The notes beneath the pieces are model-generated. The model had not been told where the DNA came from. It searched no databases and saw only the letters and a list, made by a program, of their open reading frames with translations. Of a stretch of DNA of 64,000 nt, positions 1 through 10,963 are shown one piece after another. Each line of letters opens with the position of its first letter. The stretch's first letter is position 1. The DNA is from Saccharothrix sp. NRRL B-16348 (GTDB lineage Bacteria > Actinomycetota > Actinomycetes > Mycobacteriales > Pseudonocardiaceae). The stretch spans positions 51,090 through 115,089 of the forward strand of contig NZ_LGED01000147.1 of NCBI RefSeq assembly GCF_001280085.1. Direction: 5' to 3'. Position numbers and translations under genes: made by a program.

Positions 1-179
1 CCAGGACCACGACCACCACGACCAAGGCAGCCGCCGCCGCGGTCGTCCCCGGCTCGAACAACGGTCTGGCCAGCACCGGCTTCGACGGCTGGTGGCTGAT
101 CGTCGCCGGCCTGTCACTCCTCGCCATCGGCGCTGCGTTCCTCGCCTCGCCCCAACTCCGCAAGCTCCTCCGTCGGTGA
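1..179 (+). CDS. C-terminal end of an LAxTG-anchored, Thr-rich surface protein (partial)
   Basis: Only the last 59 codons are in the window; the gene starts upstream. The visible part is a Thr-rich stalk end, an Ala run, then LASTG, a hydrophobic segment of about 20 residues and a basic tail ending KLLRR. That is the layout of a cell-wall sorting signal, and LAxTG is the form recognised by class E sortases of high-GC actinobacteria (family knowledge). The last 35 residues closely resemble the end of the next gene, so the two are probably tandem paralogues. No sortase gene lies in the window, so covalent anchoring is inferred. Confidence 0.8.
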   Translation, partial: RTTTTTTKAAAAAVVPGSNNGLASTGFDGWWLIVAGLSLLAIGAAFLASPQLRKLLRR

Positions 180-322
180 AACAGCCGCTACCGACCGTCA
201 ACATCACCGACTCATAACGAATCGACGCCAACCCGCTTCATCTGAATGGGCTACCTCGATAGAGGGGTGGCCGGTGTAGTTCGATCCCCCGGTCAGCCCT
301 CGAACCCCCGCGGAGCAGCACC

Positions 323-1024
323 ATGCGCAGAACCACCCGCCGCCTTTTCGGAGCAGCCGCACTGCTCGCCCTGAGCACCACCGGTCTGCTGGGCGGCACC
401 GCCTCGGCCACGCCCGACGTGCCCCTTGACGCGGGCGACGACCGTGCCGTCGTGGCCGGGGGCAACGTCGACATCGGCCAGCCGGGCAACGCCTGCGAGG
501 TCGCCGGTCTGCCCGGCGAGGAGATGGTCATGCCGGCGGGCTCCTTCACCGTCGACGGCGTCCACATCACCATCACCGCGAACCCCGAGGGCTACCTCCT
601 CACCGGTGTCGTGGTGAAGGGCAGCAGCGCCTACAACGTCTACGCCGCCGACAAGCTCGGCGACCTGGCCTGGGAAGACCTGCACCCGCCGATCAACTCC
701 AGCGGCGGCCCCGCGGGCATCAGCCACTGGTTCGTCTGCGCCGAGAAGGACGCCTCGGTCACCACGACCCCGTCCACCCCGGCGACCACCACCGACGTCA
801 CCCCCACGACCACCACCGAGGCGGTCGCCCCGACCACCACGGACTCGGTCGCGGCCACGCCGACCACCACCTCCGCGCCCGCCATGGCGGACGGCGCCAA
901 CGACGGCAACCTGGCCAACACGGGCTACGACGGCGGCTGGCTGCTGTTCGTGGGCCTGGCCCTGGTCGCCGCCGGCGCCGCCTTCGTCGCCTCACCAAAG
1001 CTCCGCAGCCTCCTGCGCCGCTAA
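323..1024 (+). CDS. Secreted LAxTG-anchored surface protein with Thr/Pro-rich stalk
   Basis: 233 residues. Residues 1-30 form a Sec signal peptide (Arg-rich start, hydrophobic core, cleavage near TASA-TP). A folded domain of about 120 residues with two Cys follows, then a stalk of TTT/TPTT repeats (about 148-188), LANTG near residue 198, one membrane segment and a basic tail LRSLLRR. This predicts export and attachment to peptidoglycan by a class E sortase. GGAG lies 8 bases before the ATG. A CGATAG box sits 61 bases upstream, but I see no clear -35 element. The folded domain has no family I recognise. It is a paralogue of the gene truncated at the window edge. Confidence 0.85.
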   Translation: MRRTTRRLFGAAALLALSTTGLLGGTASATPDVPLDAGDDRAVVAGGNVDIGQPGNACEVAGLPGEEMVMPAGSFTVDGVHITITANPEGYLLTGVVVKGSSAYNVYAADKLGDLAWEDLHPPINSSGGPAGISHWFVCAEKDASVTTTPSTPATTTDVTPTTTTEAVAPTTTDSVAATPTTTSAPAMADGANDGNLANTGYDGGWLLFVGLALVAAGAAFVASPKLRSLLRR

Positions 1025-1044
1025 CCCCACCCTCGCCTTAAACC

Positions 1045-1081
1045 CAGAGGGCCGCCCCGCACACCTGGGAGCGGCCCTCTG
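1045..1081 (+). terminator. Hairpin terminator after the LAxTG gene
   Basis: An 11-bp perfect inverted repeat (CAGAGGGCCGC / GCGGCCCTCTG) with a 15-base loop, 20 bases after the stop codon. There is no clear T-run, which is usual for actinomycete terminators. Confidence 0.75.
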
Positions 1082-1150
1082 CCACATCCGCCCCTCGCAC
1101 CCTCGCATCAACCCCTTCGCGAGTTTCACAGCGACGCAAACCCGCACCCC

Positions 1151-1249
1151 GCGAGGTCGCGTCGATCGTTCGCGTCCTCATTCCCGGCGATCACGCTTTT
1201 CGATCGTCGGGAATCAGGGCGCGAACGGTCGACTTCCAGGCGACCTCGC
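1151..1249. other. Very long hairpin upstream of ctaD
   Basis: The stretch 1082-1412 has no gene and is dominated by this structure. An inner stem pairs 1161-1192 with 1202-1233 around a 9-base loop: 28 of 32 positions are Watson-Crick, three of the other four are G-U wobbles in RNA, and one is a C-C mismatch. An outer 10-bp perfect stem (1151-1160 with 1240-1249) follows after a 6-base bulge on one side. It ends about 160 bases before the ctaD start. It could be an attenuator, an mRNA-stability element, or a fossil mobile palindrome. I see no target-site duplication. Confidence 0.75.
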
Positions 1250-1412
1250 CGCCGTCTGCGGCGCAGCGGCCATTCAACACTGTGACCTGCGCTACCTCAC
1301 TTGATCCAGGGGATGGCCCAGCGCAGACCCCCGGAACGCCGCCGTCTACGATCCGATGAGCCGGCGGCGCCACCCACCGGCGAAGCCAGAACCAGACAGT
1401 GCAGGAGGCACC

Positions 1413-3200
1413 GTGACGGCCGTAGCCCCGCAGCCGATCGCGACGCGGCCCTTCGGGACTCGCGACGCGGTCAAGGGTTCGTTCCTGCTGCGGATGTTCC
1501 GCACCACGGACCACAAGCAGATCGGGATCATGTACCTGGTCACGTCGTTCGCCTTCTTCATGGTGGGCGGCGCGATGGCCATGCTGATGCGGACCGAGCT
1601 GGCGCGCCCGGGCATGCAGTTCCTGTCCCAGGAGCAGTTCAACCAGCTGTTCACCATGCACGGCACGGTGATGTTGCTGCTCTACGCGACGCCCATCGTG
1701 TTCGGTTTCGCCAACTTCATCCTGCCGCTGCAGATCGGTTCGCCGGACGTCGCGTTCCCGCGGCTCAACGCCTTCTCGTACTGGCTGTACCTGTTCGGCG
1801 GCCTGATCGTGATGGCGGGCTTCCTCACGCCGGGTGGCGCGGCCGACTTCGGCTGGTTCGCCTACACCCCGCTGTCGAACGCCATCCACTCGCCCGGCGT
1901 CGGTGCCGACCTGTGGATCTCCGGCCTGATCGTCGGTGGTCTGGGCACCATCCTCGGCGCGGTCAACATGATCACCACCGTGGTCTGCCTGCGGGCGCCC
2001 GGCATGACCATGTTCCGGATGCCGATCTTCACCTGGAACATCCTGGTGACGTCGGTGCTGGTGCTGCTGGCGTTCCCGATCCTGACCGCCGCGCTGTTCG
2101 GCCTGCTGGCGGACCGCCACCTGGGCGCCCACGTGTTCGACCCCGCCAACGGCGGCGTGATCCTGTGGCAGCACCTGTTCTGGTTCTTCGGCCACCCCGA
2201 GGTCTACATCGTCGCGCTGCCGTTCTTCGGCATCGTCAGCGAGATCTTCCCGGTGTTCAGCCGCAAACCGATCTTCGGCTACAACGGCCTGGTCTACGCG
2301 ACGCTGGGCATCGCGGCGCTGTCCGTGGCCGTGTGGGCGCACCACATGTACGCCACCGGCGCGGTGCTGCTGCCGTTCTTCGCGTTCATGACGTTCCTGA
2401 TCGCGGTGCCGACCGGCATCAAGTTCTTCAACTGGATCGGCACGATGTGGAAGGGACAGTTGACGTTCGAGACCCCGATGCTGTTCAGCATCGGCTTCAT
2501 CGTCACGTTCCTCTTCGGCGGCCTGTCCGGCATCCTGCTGGCCGCGCCGGCGATCGACTTCCACGTCTCCGACACGTACTTCGTCGTCGCGCACTTCCAC
2601 TACGTGCTGTACGGCACGATCGTGTTCGCCACGTTCGCGGGCATCTACTTCTGGTTCCCGAAGATCACCGGCCGGATGATGGACGAGCCGCTGGGCAAGC
2701 TCCACTTCTGGACCACGTTCCTCGGCTTCCACGCCACGTTCTTGGTGCAGCACTGGCTGGGCAACGAGGGCATGCCGCGCCGGTACGCGGACTACCTGCC
2801 CAGCGACGGCTTCACCACGCTGAACATGATCTCGACGATCGGCGCGTACATCCTGGGCGCGTCCACGCTGCCGTTCATCTGGAACATCTTCAAGTCCTAC
2901 CGGTACGGCGAGACCGTGAAGGTGGACGACCCGTGGGGCTTCGGCAACTCGCTGGAGTGGGCGACGTCGTGCCCGCCGCCGCGGCACAACTTCACCGAGC
3001 TGCCGCGCATCCGCTCGGCGCGCCCGGCGTTCGAGCTGCACTACCCGCACATGATCGAGCGGCTGCACAGCGAGGCGCACGTGACGTTCACCGGCAAGGC
3101 CATCGCCCACGAGGACGCGAAGCCCGCGCCTTCCGAACTGGCCGCGTCGGCTGTGCAATCGGGCACAGCCTCGGAGCACACCGAGAGCGACCACAAGTAA
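1413..3200 (+). CDS. ctaD: Cytochrome c oxidase (aa3-type) subunit I
   Basis: 595 residues. This is the catalytic subunit of the terminal oxidase, an integral membrane protein binding haem a, haem a3 and CuB, that reduces O2 while pumping protons. It shows the N-terminal TTDHKQIG block, about 12 membrane segments, the HPEVY motif with the CuB His, the WAHHM His pair, and VAHFHYVL near the haem ligands. I chose GTG at 1413 because AGGAGG lies five bases upstream and the resulting N-terminus matches actinobacterial CtaD; an in-frame ATG at 1356 has no such site. ctaC and ctaE are not in the window. Its neighbour serB also follows ctaD in mycobacteria. Confidence 0.97.
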   Translation: MTAVAPQPIATRPFGTRDAVKGSFLLRMFRTTDHKQIGIMYLVTSFAFFMVGGAMAMLMRTELARPGMQFLSQEQFNQLFTMHGTVMLLLYATPIVFGFANFILPLQIGSPDVAFPRLNAFSYWLYLFGGLIVMAGFLTPGGAADFGWFAYTPLSNAIHSPGVGADLWISGLIVGGLGTILGAVNMITTVVCLRAPGMTMFRMPIFTWNILVTSVLVLLAFPILTAALFGLLADRHLGAHVFDPANGGVILWQHLFWFFGHPEVYIVALPFFGIVSEIFPVFSRKPIFGYNGLVYATLGIAALSVAVWAHHMYATGAVLLPFFAFMTFLIAVPTGIKFFNWIGTMWKGQLTFETPMLFSIGFIVTFLFGGLSGILLAAPAIDFHVSDTYFVVAHFHYVLYGTIVFATFAGIYFWFPKITGRMMDEPLGKLHFWTTFLGFHATFLVQHWLGNEGMPRRYADYLPSDGFTTLNMISTIGAYILGASTLPFIWNIFKSYRYGETVKVDDPWGFGNSLEWATSCPPPRHNFTELPRIRSARPAFELHYPHMIERLHSEAHVTFTGKAIAHEDAKPAPSELAASAVQSGTASEHTESDHK

Positions 3201-3227
3201 CGCTTGTAACCTGAGTTCAGGTTCAAC

Positions 3228-3266
3228 GGCGAGCCCCGACGACCGTCCTGGTCTTCGGGGCTCGCC
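3228..3266 (+). terminator. Hairpin terminator between ctaD and serB
   Basis: A 12-bp perfect inverted repeat (GGCGAGCCCCGA and its complement) with a 15-base loop, 27 bases after the ctaD stop. It suggests that ctaD and serB are separate transcripts or that read-through is limited. Confidence 0.8.
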
Positions 3267-3280
3267 GCTGTCTGGCATAG

Positions 3281-5220
<1,940 letters not shown>

Positions 5221-5245
5221 CCGTTTTGCGGTAACCATCCCCGGC

Positions 5246-6655
5246 GTGGGCCTGTTGGACGTGCTCGATGCGAAGCTCGGTGACGGGCTGGAGAGCTTGC
5301 TGTGCGCACACCACTCCAGACGGTTGCGCAAACTCGGGTGGGGCTCGGCCTTCGGTTCGGCGACGGGCTGGTGGACGCCGCGGCGGCCGGTGCGGGACGG
5401 CAACTTGGTCGAGGTGCTGGTCGACGGGCACGAGGTGCTGCCCGCCATCGCGTCGGCGATCGCGTCGGCGCGCGAGTCCGTCCACGTGGCCGGGTGGTGT
5501 GCCAGCCCGGAGTTCCGGCTGACCCGTGAACCGGGTTCGCCGACGTTGCGCGAGGTGCTGGCGTCGGCCGCGTCCCGGGTGCCGGTGCGCGTGCTGCTGT
5601 GGGCGGGACCGCCGGTGCCGATGTTCGAGCCGACCCGCAAGCGCGTGCTGGCGGCGCAGCGCGAGTTCACCCGCGACAGCGCGGTGCGGTGCGAGATCGA
5701 CGCGCGGGAGCGGACGCTGCACTGCCACCACGAGAAGATCGTCGTGGTGGACGGCGAGGTGGCGTTCGTCGGCGGCATGGACCTGACCGCGGTCGAAGGC
5801 GACCGCCACGACACCGCCGAGCACCCTCCTCGTGAACCGCTGGGCTGGCACGACATCGGGACCCGCCTGCGCGGGCCGATCGTCGCGGACGTGGCCGACC
5901 ACTTCCGGCAGCGCTGGCAGGAGATCTCCGGCGAACGGCTGCCCCCGGCCACCCCGCCACCTCCCGCCGGCTCGTCCTCGGCGCAGCTCGTGCGGACGAT
6001 CCCGGAGCGGACCTACGACTTCGCGCGGACCGGCGAGTTCAGCCTGCTCGACTCGTACCTCCGCGCGCTGCGCTCAGCGGAGAACCTGATCTACCTCGAG
6101 AACCAGTTCCTGTGGTCACCGGAGATCACCGAAGTCCTGCTCTCGAAGCTGCGCAACCCGCCTCATCCGGACTTCCGCGTGGTCCTGGTCCTGCCGCGCA
6201 AGCCGAGCAACGGCGCGGACACCACCCGTGGCCAGCTGGGCCGCCTGCTGGACGCCGACGACGGCCACCACCGACTGGTCGCCGCCACGCTGTCCTCGCA
6301 CGACGGCGTGACGTCCTCGTCGGTCTACGTGCACGCCAAACTGGCCATCGTGGACGACCGCTGGCTGAGCATCGGCTCGGCCAACCTGAACGAGCACTCG
6401 CTGTTCAACGACACCGAGGTCAACGTCGTCACCGACGACCCGACCGTCGCCCGCGACACCCGCCTGCGCCTCTGGTCGGAACACCTGCAACGCCCGCTGT
6501 CCGACGTCGCGGCTCCCGCCCACGACGTCGTGGACCACCTCTGGCGCCCCACCCTGACCGCCTCGGGCAAGCACCGCCTCACCGCCCTCCCGGGCGTCTC
6601 CCGCCGCGCCGGCCGCCTCCAAGGCCCCCTCCGCGGCCTCCTCGTCGACGGCTGA
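5246..6655 (+). CDS. Phospholipase D-like phosphatidyltransferase/hydrolase
   Basis: 469 residues from the chosen GTG. Two HKD motifs define the family: HHEKIVVVDG near residue 160, followed by GGMD in place of GS, and HAKLAIVDDRW with GSANLNEHS near residue 370. Together they form one active site that transfers or hydrolyses phosphodiesters such as phospholipid head groups. No signal peptide or membrane segment is evident. The start is uncertain: an open frame runs further back into the previous gene, but 5246 is the first start after that gene ends and has only a weak ribosome site. GTG at 5261 is an alternative. Confidence 0.85.
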   Translation: MGLLDVLDAKLGDGLESLLCAHHSRRLRKLGWGSAFGSATGWWTPRRPVRDGNLVEVLVDGHEVLPAIASAIASARESVHVAGWCASPEFRLTREPGSPTLREVLASAASRVPVRVLLWAGPPVPMFEPTRKRVLAAQREFTRDSAVRCEIDARERTLHCHHEKIVVVDGEVAFVGGMDLTAVEGDRHDTAEHPPREPLGWHDIGTRLRGPIVADVADHFRQRWQEISGERLPPATPPPPAGSSSAQLVRTIPERTYDFARTGEFSLLDSYLRALRSAENLIYLENQFLWSPEITEVLLSKLRNPPHPDFRVVLVLPRKPSNGADTTRGQLGRLLDADDGHHRLVAATLSSHDGVTSSSVYVHAKLAIVDDRWLSIGSANLNEHSLFNDTEVNVVTDDPTVARDTRLRLWSEHLQRPLSDVAAPAHDVVDHLWRPTLTASGKHRLTALPGVSRRAGRLQGPLRGLLVDG

Positions 6656-6659
6656 CCCC

Positions 6660-6775
6660 CGCGCGTGTCGTCCCTTCAGACCGCGCGTGTCCTACGTTCA
6701 CGTCACGCGTGTCCTACGTTCAGAACGCGCGTGTCCTACGTTCAGAACGTGTGAATTCAACACTCAGAACACGCG
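6660..6775. repeat. 22-base-period intergenic array A (five units, forward only)
   Basis: Between the convergent PLD and dinG genes. The word GTCCTACGTTC occurs at 6689, 6711 and 6733, exactly 22 bases apart. It is preceded by a degenerate unit and followed by an AATTCAACACTC variant unit. Unlike the other five arrays it has no mirrored half. See the family finding. Confidence 0.9.
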
Positions 6776-6791
6776 ACGTGCGGAAACGCGG

Positions 6792-8849
6792 TCAGTTGTT
6801 CGCCGCGTCGAGGCGCTTGAGCGCCGCACGCACGACCTCCGGGTCGTACGTCGTCCAGAACGGCGGCAGCGAGGCACGAAGGAACCCGCCGTAACGGGCC
6901 GTCGCCAACCGCGGGTCGAGCACGGCGACCACGCCCTTGTCGTTCATCGAACGCAGCAGCCGCCCCGCACCCTGCGCCAGCAACAGCGCCGCGTGCGTCG
7001 CCGCCACGGTGAGGAAACCGTTGCCGCCACGCGATTCCACCGCCTTCTGCCGCGCCGACGCCAACGGGTCGTCCGGCCGCGGGAACGGGATGCGGTCCAT
7101 CACGACCAGCGACAGCGCCGGCCCCGGCACGTCCACGCCCTGCCACAACGACAAAGTGCCGAACAGGCACGTCTGCGCGTCCTCGGCGAACCGCTTCACC
7201 AACTGCCCCGTGGCGTCGTCGCCCTGGCACAGCACGGGGTAGTCCACCTTGCCCCGCAACGCCTCCGCCGCCGCCTTCGCCGCGCGCATCGACGAGAACA
7301 GCCCCAACGTGCGCCCGCCCGCCGCGTTCACGAGGCTCTCGATCTCGTCCACATAGGACGGTGGCAGCCCGTCGCGTCCCGGCGGCGGCAGGTGCCGCGC
7401 CACGTACAGGATGCCGGCGCTGCCGTGCGAGAACGGCGAGCCGACGTCCAGCCCGCTCCACCGCGGCCCGCTCGTGTCCGACGGCGGCTCCTTGTCCGTC
7501 GCCGTGCCCTCCGCCTTCTTCGCGCCGGACGCCGCAGGCAGCCCCCACTGCCGCGCCAACGTGTCGAACGTGCCGCCCAACGTCAACGTCGCCGACGTCA
7601 GCACCGTGGTCCGCTTCCCGAACAGCCGCTCCCGCAGCAACCCGCCGACACCCAACGGCGCGACCCGCAACGACGGCGCCTTGTTGCGGTCCGCGAAGTC
7701 ACCGGACACCCAGACCACGTCGTGGTCCTCGTCGAACGCCTCCAGGATCCGCGTGGCGCAGTCGTGCACGTCGTCCAGCAGCGAGAGCGCCAGCTTGCGG
7801 GACGTCGCGCCGTCCACGTCCTCCTTGCGCTCGGGCCCCAACGACGTGATGCACGCGTGCGCCGCGTCCTTGGTCGCCCGCAACGCGCCGGCCAACGCCT
7901 GCGGCAGGCTGTCCAGCCGACCGACCGGCAGCTCCTCCAGGATCATCGCCAGCCCGTCGCTCGCCTCGGCCATCCGGTCGGCCACGTTCTGGTCGATCAG
8001 CCGCCCGCAGCGCCGCGCGGCCGTGGCGACCAGGGACGCGCTCAGCTCCTCCGTCGCCACCGACGTGACGCGGTCGACCAGGTCGTGCGCCTCGTCGATC
8101 ACCACCACGTCGTGGTCCGGCAGGACCTGGTAGCCCTCCAGGGCGTCCACGGCGAGCATCGCGTGGTTGGTCACCACGACGTCCGCCTTGCCCGCCTCGG
8201 CCCGTGCCTTCTCGGCGAAGCAGTCGACGCCGATCGGGCACTTGTTCACGCCGAGGCACTCGCGCGCCGTCACGGAGACCTGGCGCCACGCCTGGTCCGT
8301 GACGCCGGGCACGAGCTCGTCCCGGTCACCGGTCTCGGTGTCGGACGACCACTCGTGCAGGCGTTTGATCTCGCGACCCATCTTGGACACCGCGAACGGG
8401 TCGAACAGGCCCGCGTCCTCCGGCTCGTCCGGCGCACCGGTGTGCAGCCGGTGCATGCACAGGTAGTTGCGCCGGCCCTTGAGGATCGCGAACCGCGGCT
8501 CGCGCCCCAGCTCCTTGCGCAACGCCTTGGCCAGCCGGGGCAGGTCGCGGTCGACGAGCTGGCGCTGCAGCGCGATGGTGGCGGTGGAGATGACGACCGT
8601 CGTCTCCTCGGCCACGGCGTGCCGCAGCGCGGGCACCAGGTAGGCCAGGGACTTGCCGGTGCCGGTGCCCGCCTGCACGGCCAGGTGCTCGCCGGTCCGG
8701 ATCGACCGCTCGACGGCCTCGGCCATGTCGACCTGGCCCTGGCGTTCGGCTCCGCCCACCGCTTCCACGGCGACGGCGAGCAACGTCCTGGTGTCGGGGA
8801 TCGCGGTGGTGGCGGGCACGGCGAAGACCGTACCCGCCCACCCCGTCAA
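6792..8849 (-). CDS. dinG: DinG-family ATP-dependent helicase (XPD-like)
   Basis: 685 residues. A superfamily 2 DNA helicase. It has Walker A GTGTGKS near residue 63, the DEAH box (VVIDEAHDL), and four Cys between them (YLCMHRL, ECLGVNKCPIGVDCF) spaced like the XPD/DinG iron-sulfur cluster. C-terminal motifs include LWQGVDVPG and GAGRLLRS. Likely roles are resolving R-loops and unusual DNA structures. M. tuberculosis Rv1329c is the equivalent and also precedes pncB. The annotated ATG may be slightly early: an in-frame GTG 30 bases in (VPATTAIPDT) is also plausible. Confidence 0.92.
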   Translation of the reverse strand: MTGWAGTVFAVPATTAIPDTRTLLAVAVEAVGGAERQGQVDMAEAVERSIRTGEHLAVQAGTGTGKSLAYLVPALRHAVAEETTVVISTATIALQRQLVDRDLPRLAKALRKELGREPRFAILKGRRNYLCMHRLHTGAPDEPEDAGLFDPFAVSKMGREIKRLHEWSSDTETGDRDELVPGVTDQAWRQVSVTARECLGVNKCPIGVDCFAEKARAEAGKADVVVTNHAMLAVDALEGYQVLPDHDVVVIDEAHDLVDRVTSVATEELSASLVATAARRCGRLIDQNVADRMAEASDGLAMILEELPVGRLDSLPQALAGALRATKDAAHACITSLGPERKEDVDGATSRKLALSLLDDVHDCATRILEAFDEDHDVVWVSGDFADRNKAPSLRVAPLGVGGLLRERLFGKRTTVLTSATLTLGGTFDTLARQWGLPAASGAKKAEGTATDKEPPSDTSGPRWSGLDVGSPFSHGSAGILYVARHLPPPGRDGLPPSYVDEIESLVNAAGGRTLGLFSSMRAAKAAAEALRGKVDYPVLCQGDDATGQLVKRFAEDAQTCLFGTLSLWQGVDVPGPALSLVVMDRIPFPRPDDPLASARQKAVESRGGNGFLTVAATHAALLLAQGAGRLLRSMNDKGVVAVLDPRLATARYGGFLRASLPPFWTTYDPEVVRAALKRLDAANN

Positions 8850-8871
8850 CGCGGGCCGGGACTCTCTCCGG

Positions 8872-9447
8872 TCACTTGCGGTCGACCAGGGCCCAGGCCG
8901 CGGGCAGGAGACCGGCGGCCAGGGCGATCTTCAGCGCGTCACCGAGCAGGAACGGCGTCACGCCCAGCTGCAGCGCCTTGCCGAACCCCACCCCCGCCGC
9001 GGCCATCAGCCACGGCACGCCGCACGCGTAGATCGCCAGGTTGCCGACCGCCATCGTGCCGACGGTCCGCAACGGCGTCCGGTCACCACCCCGGGCGGCC
9101 AGGTGGCCGACCAGCGCGCCGGCGAACACGAACCCGACCACGTAGCCGAGCGACGCGGGCGTGCCCGACGAGCCGCCCTGGAACCACGGCACACCGGCCA
9201 CGCCGGCGATCAGGTAGAGCACCATCGACGCGCCACCGCGCTGCCACCCGAGGGCCGCGCCCACCAGCAGGGCGGCGAACGTCTGGCCGGTGAGCGGCAC
9301 GGGGCTGCCCGGCACCGGCAACGCGACCTGGGCGGCCAGGCCGGTCAGCCCGGCGCCCGCGACGACCAGGGCGATGTCACGCGCGAGAGCGCCCGGGACC
9401 AGGTCGGCGAGCACCGCGCGACGGCCGGGAACGGCGAGGACGGACAC
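8872..9447 (-). CDS. bioY: Biotin transporter BioY (ECF S component)
   Basis: 191 residues, six predicted membrane segments. It is the substrate-binding membrane subunit that captures biotin. Family signs are VPLTGQTFAALLVGAALG, the G-rich YLIAGVAGVPWF block and GYVVGFVFAG. No BioM/BioN energising genes are nearby, so it acts alone or borrows a shared ECF module. It lies 22 bases upstream of dinG on the same strand. The gene is an insertion relative to the mycobacterial gene order. Confidence 0.92.
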   Translation of the reverse strand: MSVLAVPGRRAVLADLVPGALARDIALVVAGAGLTGLAAQVALPVPGSPVPLTGQTFAALLVGAALGWQRGGASMVLYLIAGVAGVPWFQGGSSGTPASLGYVVGFVFAGALVGHLAARGGDRTPLRTVGTMAVGNLAIYACGVPWLMAAAGVGFGKALQLGVTPFLLGDALKIALAAGLLPAAWALVDRK

Positions 9448-9756
9448 GTGGGACCTCCCAGAGGATCGACTTCACCGCGAGGTTAACCGGCGATCACTCG
9501 TTCGGTCTTTGTCGAAGCTCTACAAAGTTGGCCATCTCACGCGCGACGCGTCACCGGTCCGACACCTCCGAACGAGCCGCTTCCTCGATCGGGGATCGCC
9601 CGATAGGGCTGCTTGGTGGACATCGGATCGGCGTACCGCGAACCACATCCCCGGATCGAGTGACAACGAGACGTGAATTCGGACGGTAGACCCACGGTCA
9701 GTGGGCGTGATTGGGCGGTTCGAGTGGCCGTCGTCCCTCTTTACGGTCAGTAACCC
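9448..9756. other. Intergenic stretch without a supported gene
   Basis: Shared upstream region of bioY (minus) and the secreted protein at 9821 (plus). I see no convincing open frame. A weak dyad TTTGT-N9-ACAAA lies at 9508-9526 and could be a regulator site for bioY. The last part leads into a candidate promoter described separately. Confidence 0.4.
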
Positions 9757-9783
9757 TTAATCCCACGGAGGGAACGCCGATAG
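9757..9783 (+). promoter_or_regulatory. Candidate WhiG/FliA-type promoter
   Basis: TTAA, then 15 bases, then GCCGATAG. This closely matches the sigma-28/WhiG consensus TAAA-N15-GCCGATAA. It lies 38 bases before the ATG of the secreted protein gene. A nearly identical arrangement precedes the LAxTG gene at 40092. Confidence 0.5.
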
Positions 9784-9820
9784 GGGCAATCGACCGGACG
9801 TTTCGAGAGAAAGGAGCTTC

Positions 9821-10585
9821 ATGCGTGTGCGAATGACGCGCCGCGCCGCGGTGGCCGCACTGGTCGCCGTCGCGGCGCTGGTCGTCGGTGCCGCACCGGC
9901 CTCGGCGGCGCCGGGCGACGCCTCGGCCGACGGCGCACGGCTCGACCTGTCGCTGCCGGGCCGTGCCGCGGTGTCGGCCGGCCCGTTCGCCGCCGCCGAC
10001 GCGAACGGCGTCACGGCCGCCACGTTCGCGGGCGTGGACGTGCCGGACGTGCTGCGGACCGGCGTGCTCGACGCGTCCGCGTCGCGCGACGACAAGACCG
10101 GCGGCGTCGGCTCCCGGGCGAGCACCGCCGACGTCCGGCTCGACCTGCTCTCGACGGTGACCGGCGGCGTGTCCGCGGACCTGGTCGAAGCCCGGTGCGC
10201 CGCCACGCAGAAAGGCGTGACGGGCAAGGCCGAGCTCGTCGGGCTGGACCTCGGCAGGCTCGGCGACCTCGGTGCCGAACCCGCGCCCAACACCACGATC
10301 GAGGTCGACCGCCTCGGCGTGGACATCGCGGAGGTCGTGTTCAACGAGCAGCTCCGCAACGCCGACGGCAGCCTCACCGTGAACGCCGTCCACGTGACCC
10401 TGATCGGCGGCTCGGCCGGCGCCGGTGACCTGGTGCTGTCGTCCGCCACCTGCGGTCCGGCCGGGCTGCCCATCCCGACGGCGTCCGGCGAGGGGCTGTG
10501 GATCGGGCTCGGCCTGCTCACCCTGTTCGGCGTGCCCGTCGGCGCCTCGGCGCTGCGCCGCCGGCACGAACTCGCGGCGGTCTGA
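9821..10585 (+). CDS. Secreted protein with C-terminal membrane anchor (choice-of-anchor-P-like)
   Basis: 254 residues. Signal peptide at residues 1-29 (MRVRMTRRAAV start, cleavage near ASA-AP), a beta-rich extracellular domain with two distant Cys, then a hydrophobic stretch (LWIGLGLLTLFGVPVGA) and a basic end. There is no LAxTG. The block NAVHVTLIGG followed by a SSATC-type end resembles actinobacterial choice-of-anchor-P proteins; that is a recollection of pattern, not a search. AAGGAG lies five bases before ATG. A 55-codon membrane peptide gene follows three bases after the stop. Confidence 0.75.
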   Translation: MRVRMTRRAAVAALVAVAALVVGAAPASAAPGDASADGARLDLSLPGRAAVSAGPFAAADANGVTAATFAGVDVPDVLRTGVLDASASRDDKTGGVGSRASTADVRLDLLSTVTGGVSADLVEARCAATQKGVTGKAELVGLDLGRLGDLGAEPAPNTTIEVDRLGVDIAEVVFNEQLRNADGSLTVNAVHVTLIGGSAGAGDLVLSSATCGPAGLPIPTASGEGLWIGLGLLTLFGVPVGASALRRRHELAAV

Positions 10586-10588
10586 GCC

Positions 10589-10756
10589 GTGCACGACGTT
10601 CCCGGCAGCGGTGACGCGGTCGGCACGGGACTCGGCTCGTCGGCGGCGACCGGCGCCGGAGCCGCGTGGTGGGTGGTGGCCGGTGCGGTGCCCCTGGTGG
10701 CCGGCCTCGCCCTGACCCGCGCGGCTCGCAGGCGACGAGCGGCGGCCGACGAGTAG
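10589..10756 (+). CDS. Small membrane peptide, 55 residues
   Basis: A short frame starting GTG three bases after the previous stop. It reads as a Gly/Ser/Ala-rich head of 25 residues, a single membrane helix beginning AAWWVVAGAVPLV, and a basic tail (RAARRRRAAADE). The layout copies a sorting-signal tail without a clear LAxTG (there is AATG before the helix). Its tight spacing suggests translational coupling with the anchored protein in front. Function unknown. It could be an accessory peptide or a remnant of a fused C-terminus. Confidence 0.5.
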   Translation: MHDVPGSGDAVGTGLGSSAATGAGAAWWVVAGAVPLVAGLALTRAARRRRAAADE

Positions 10757-10849
10757 CGCGCGTGCGCCCCGGCCACGCGCTCACCCCCAGTCGCGCGGCC
10801 GGGGCGCCGCACCCACGCGGAGCCTCGCACCGACCCCAGCCCAACTCTC

Positions 10850-10941
10850 GGACCCCCAGCCGAACCTTCGGACCCCGGCCGAACCCGGGACCCGAACCCA
10901 GGACCCCGATCCCCGAACCCCGAACCCAGGACCTCCGACCG
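10850..10941. repeat. Degenerate low-complexity repeat (GGACCC...GAACCC)
   Basis: About 90 bases built of GGACCCC and CCGAACCC blocks repeated five to six times with varying spacing. The block strongly separates purines and pyrimidines, one strand being very C-rich. It lies directly before the WecB-like gene and has no plausible coding role. Slippage or secondary structure may make its length variable. Confidence 0.65.
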
Positions 10942-10963
10942 ACATCGCAGTGAAGGGCGCAAG

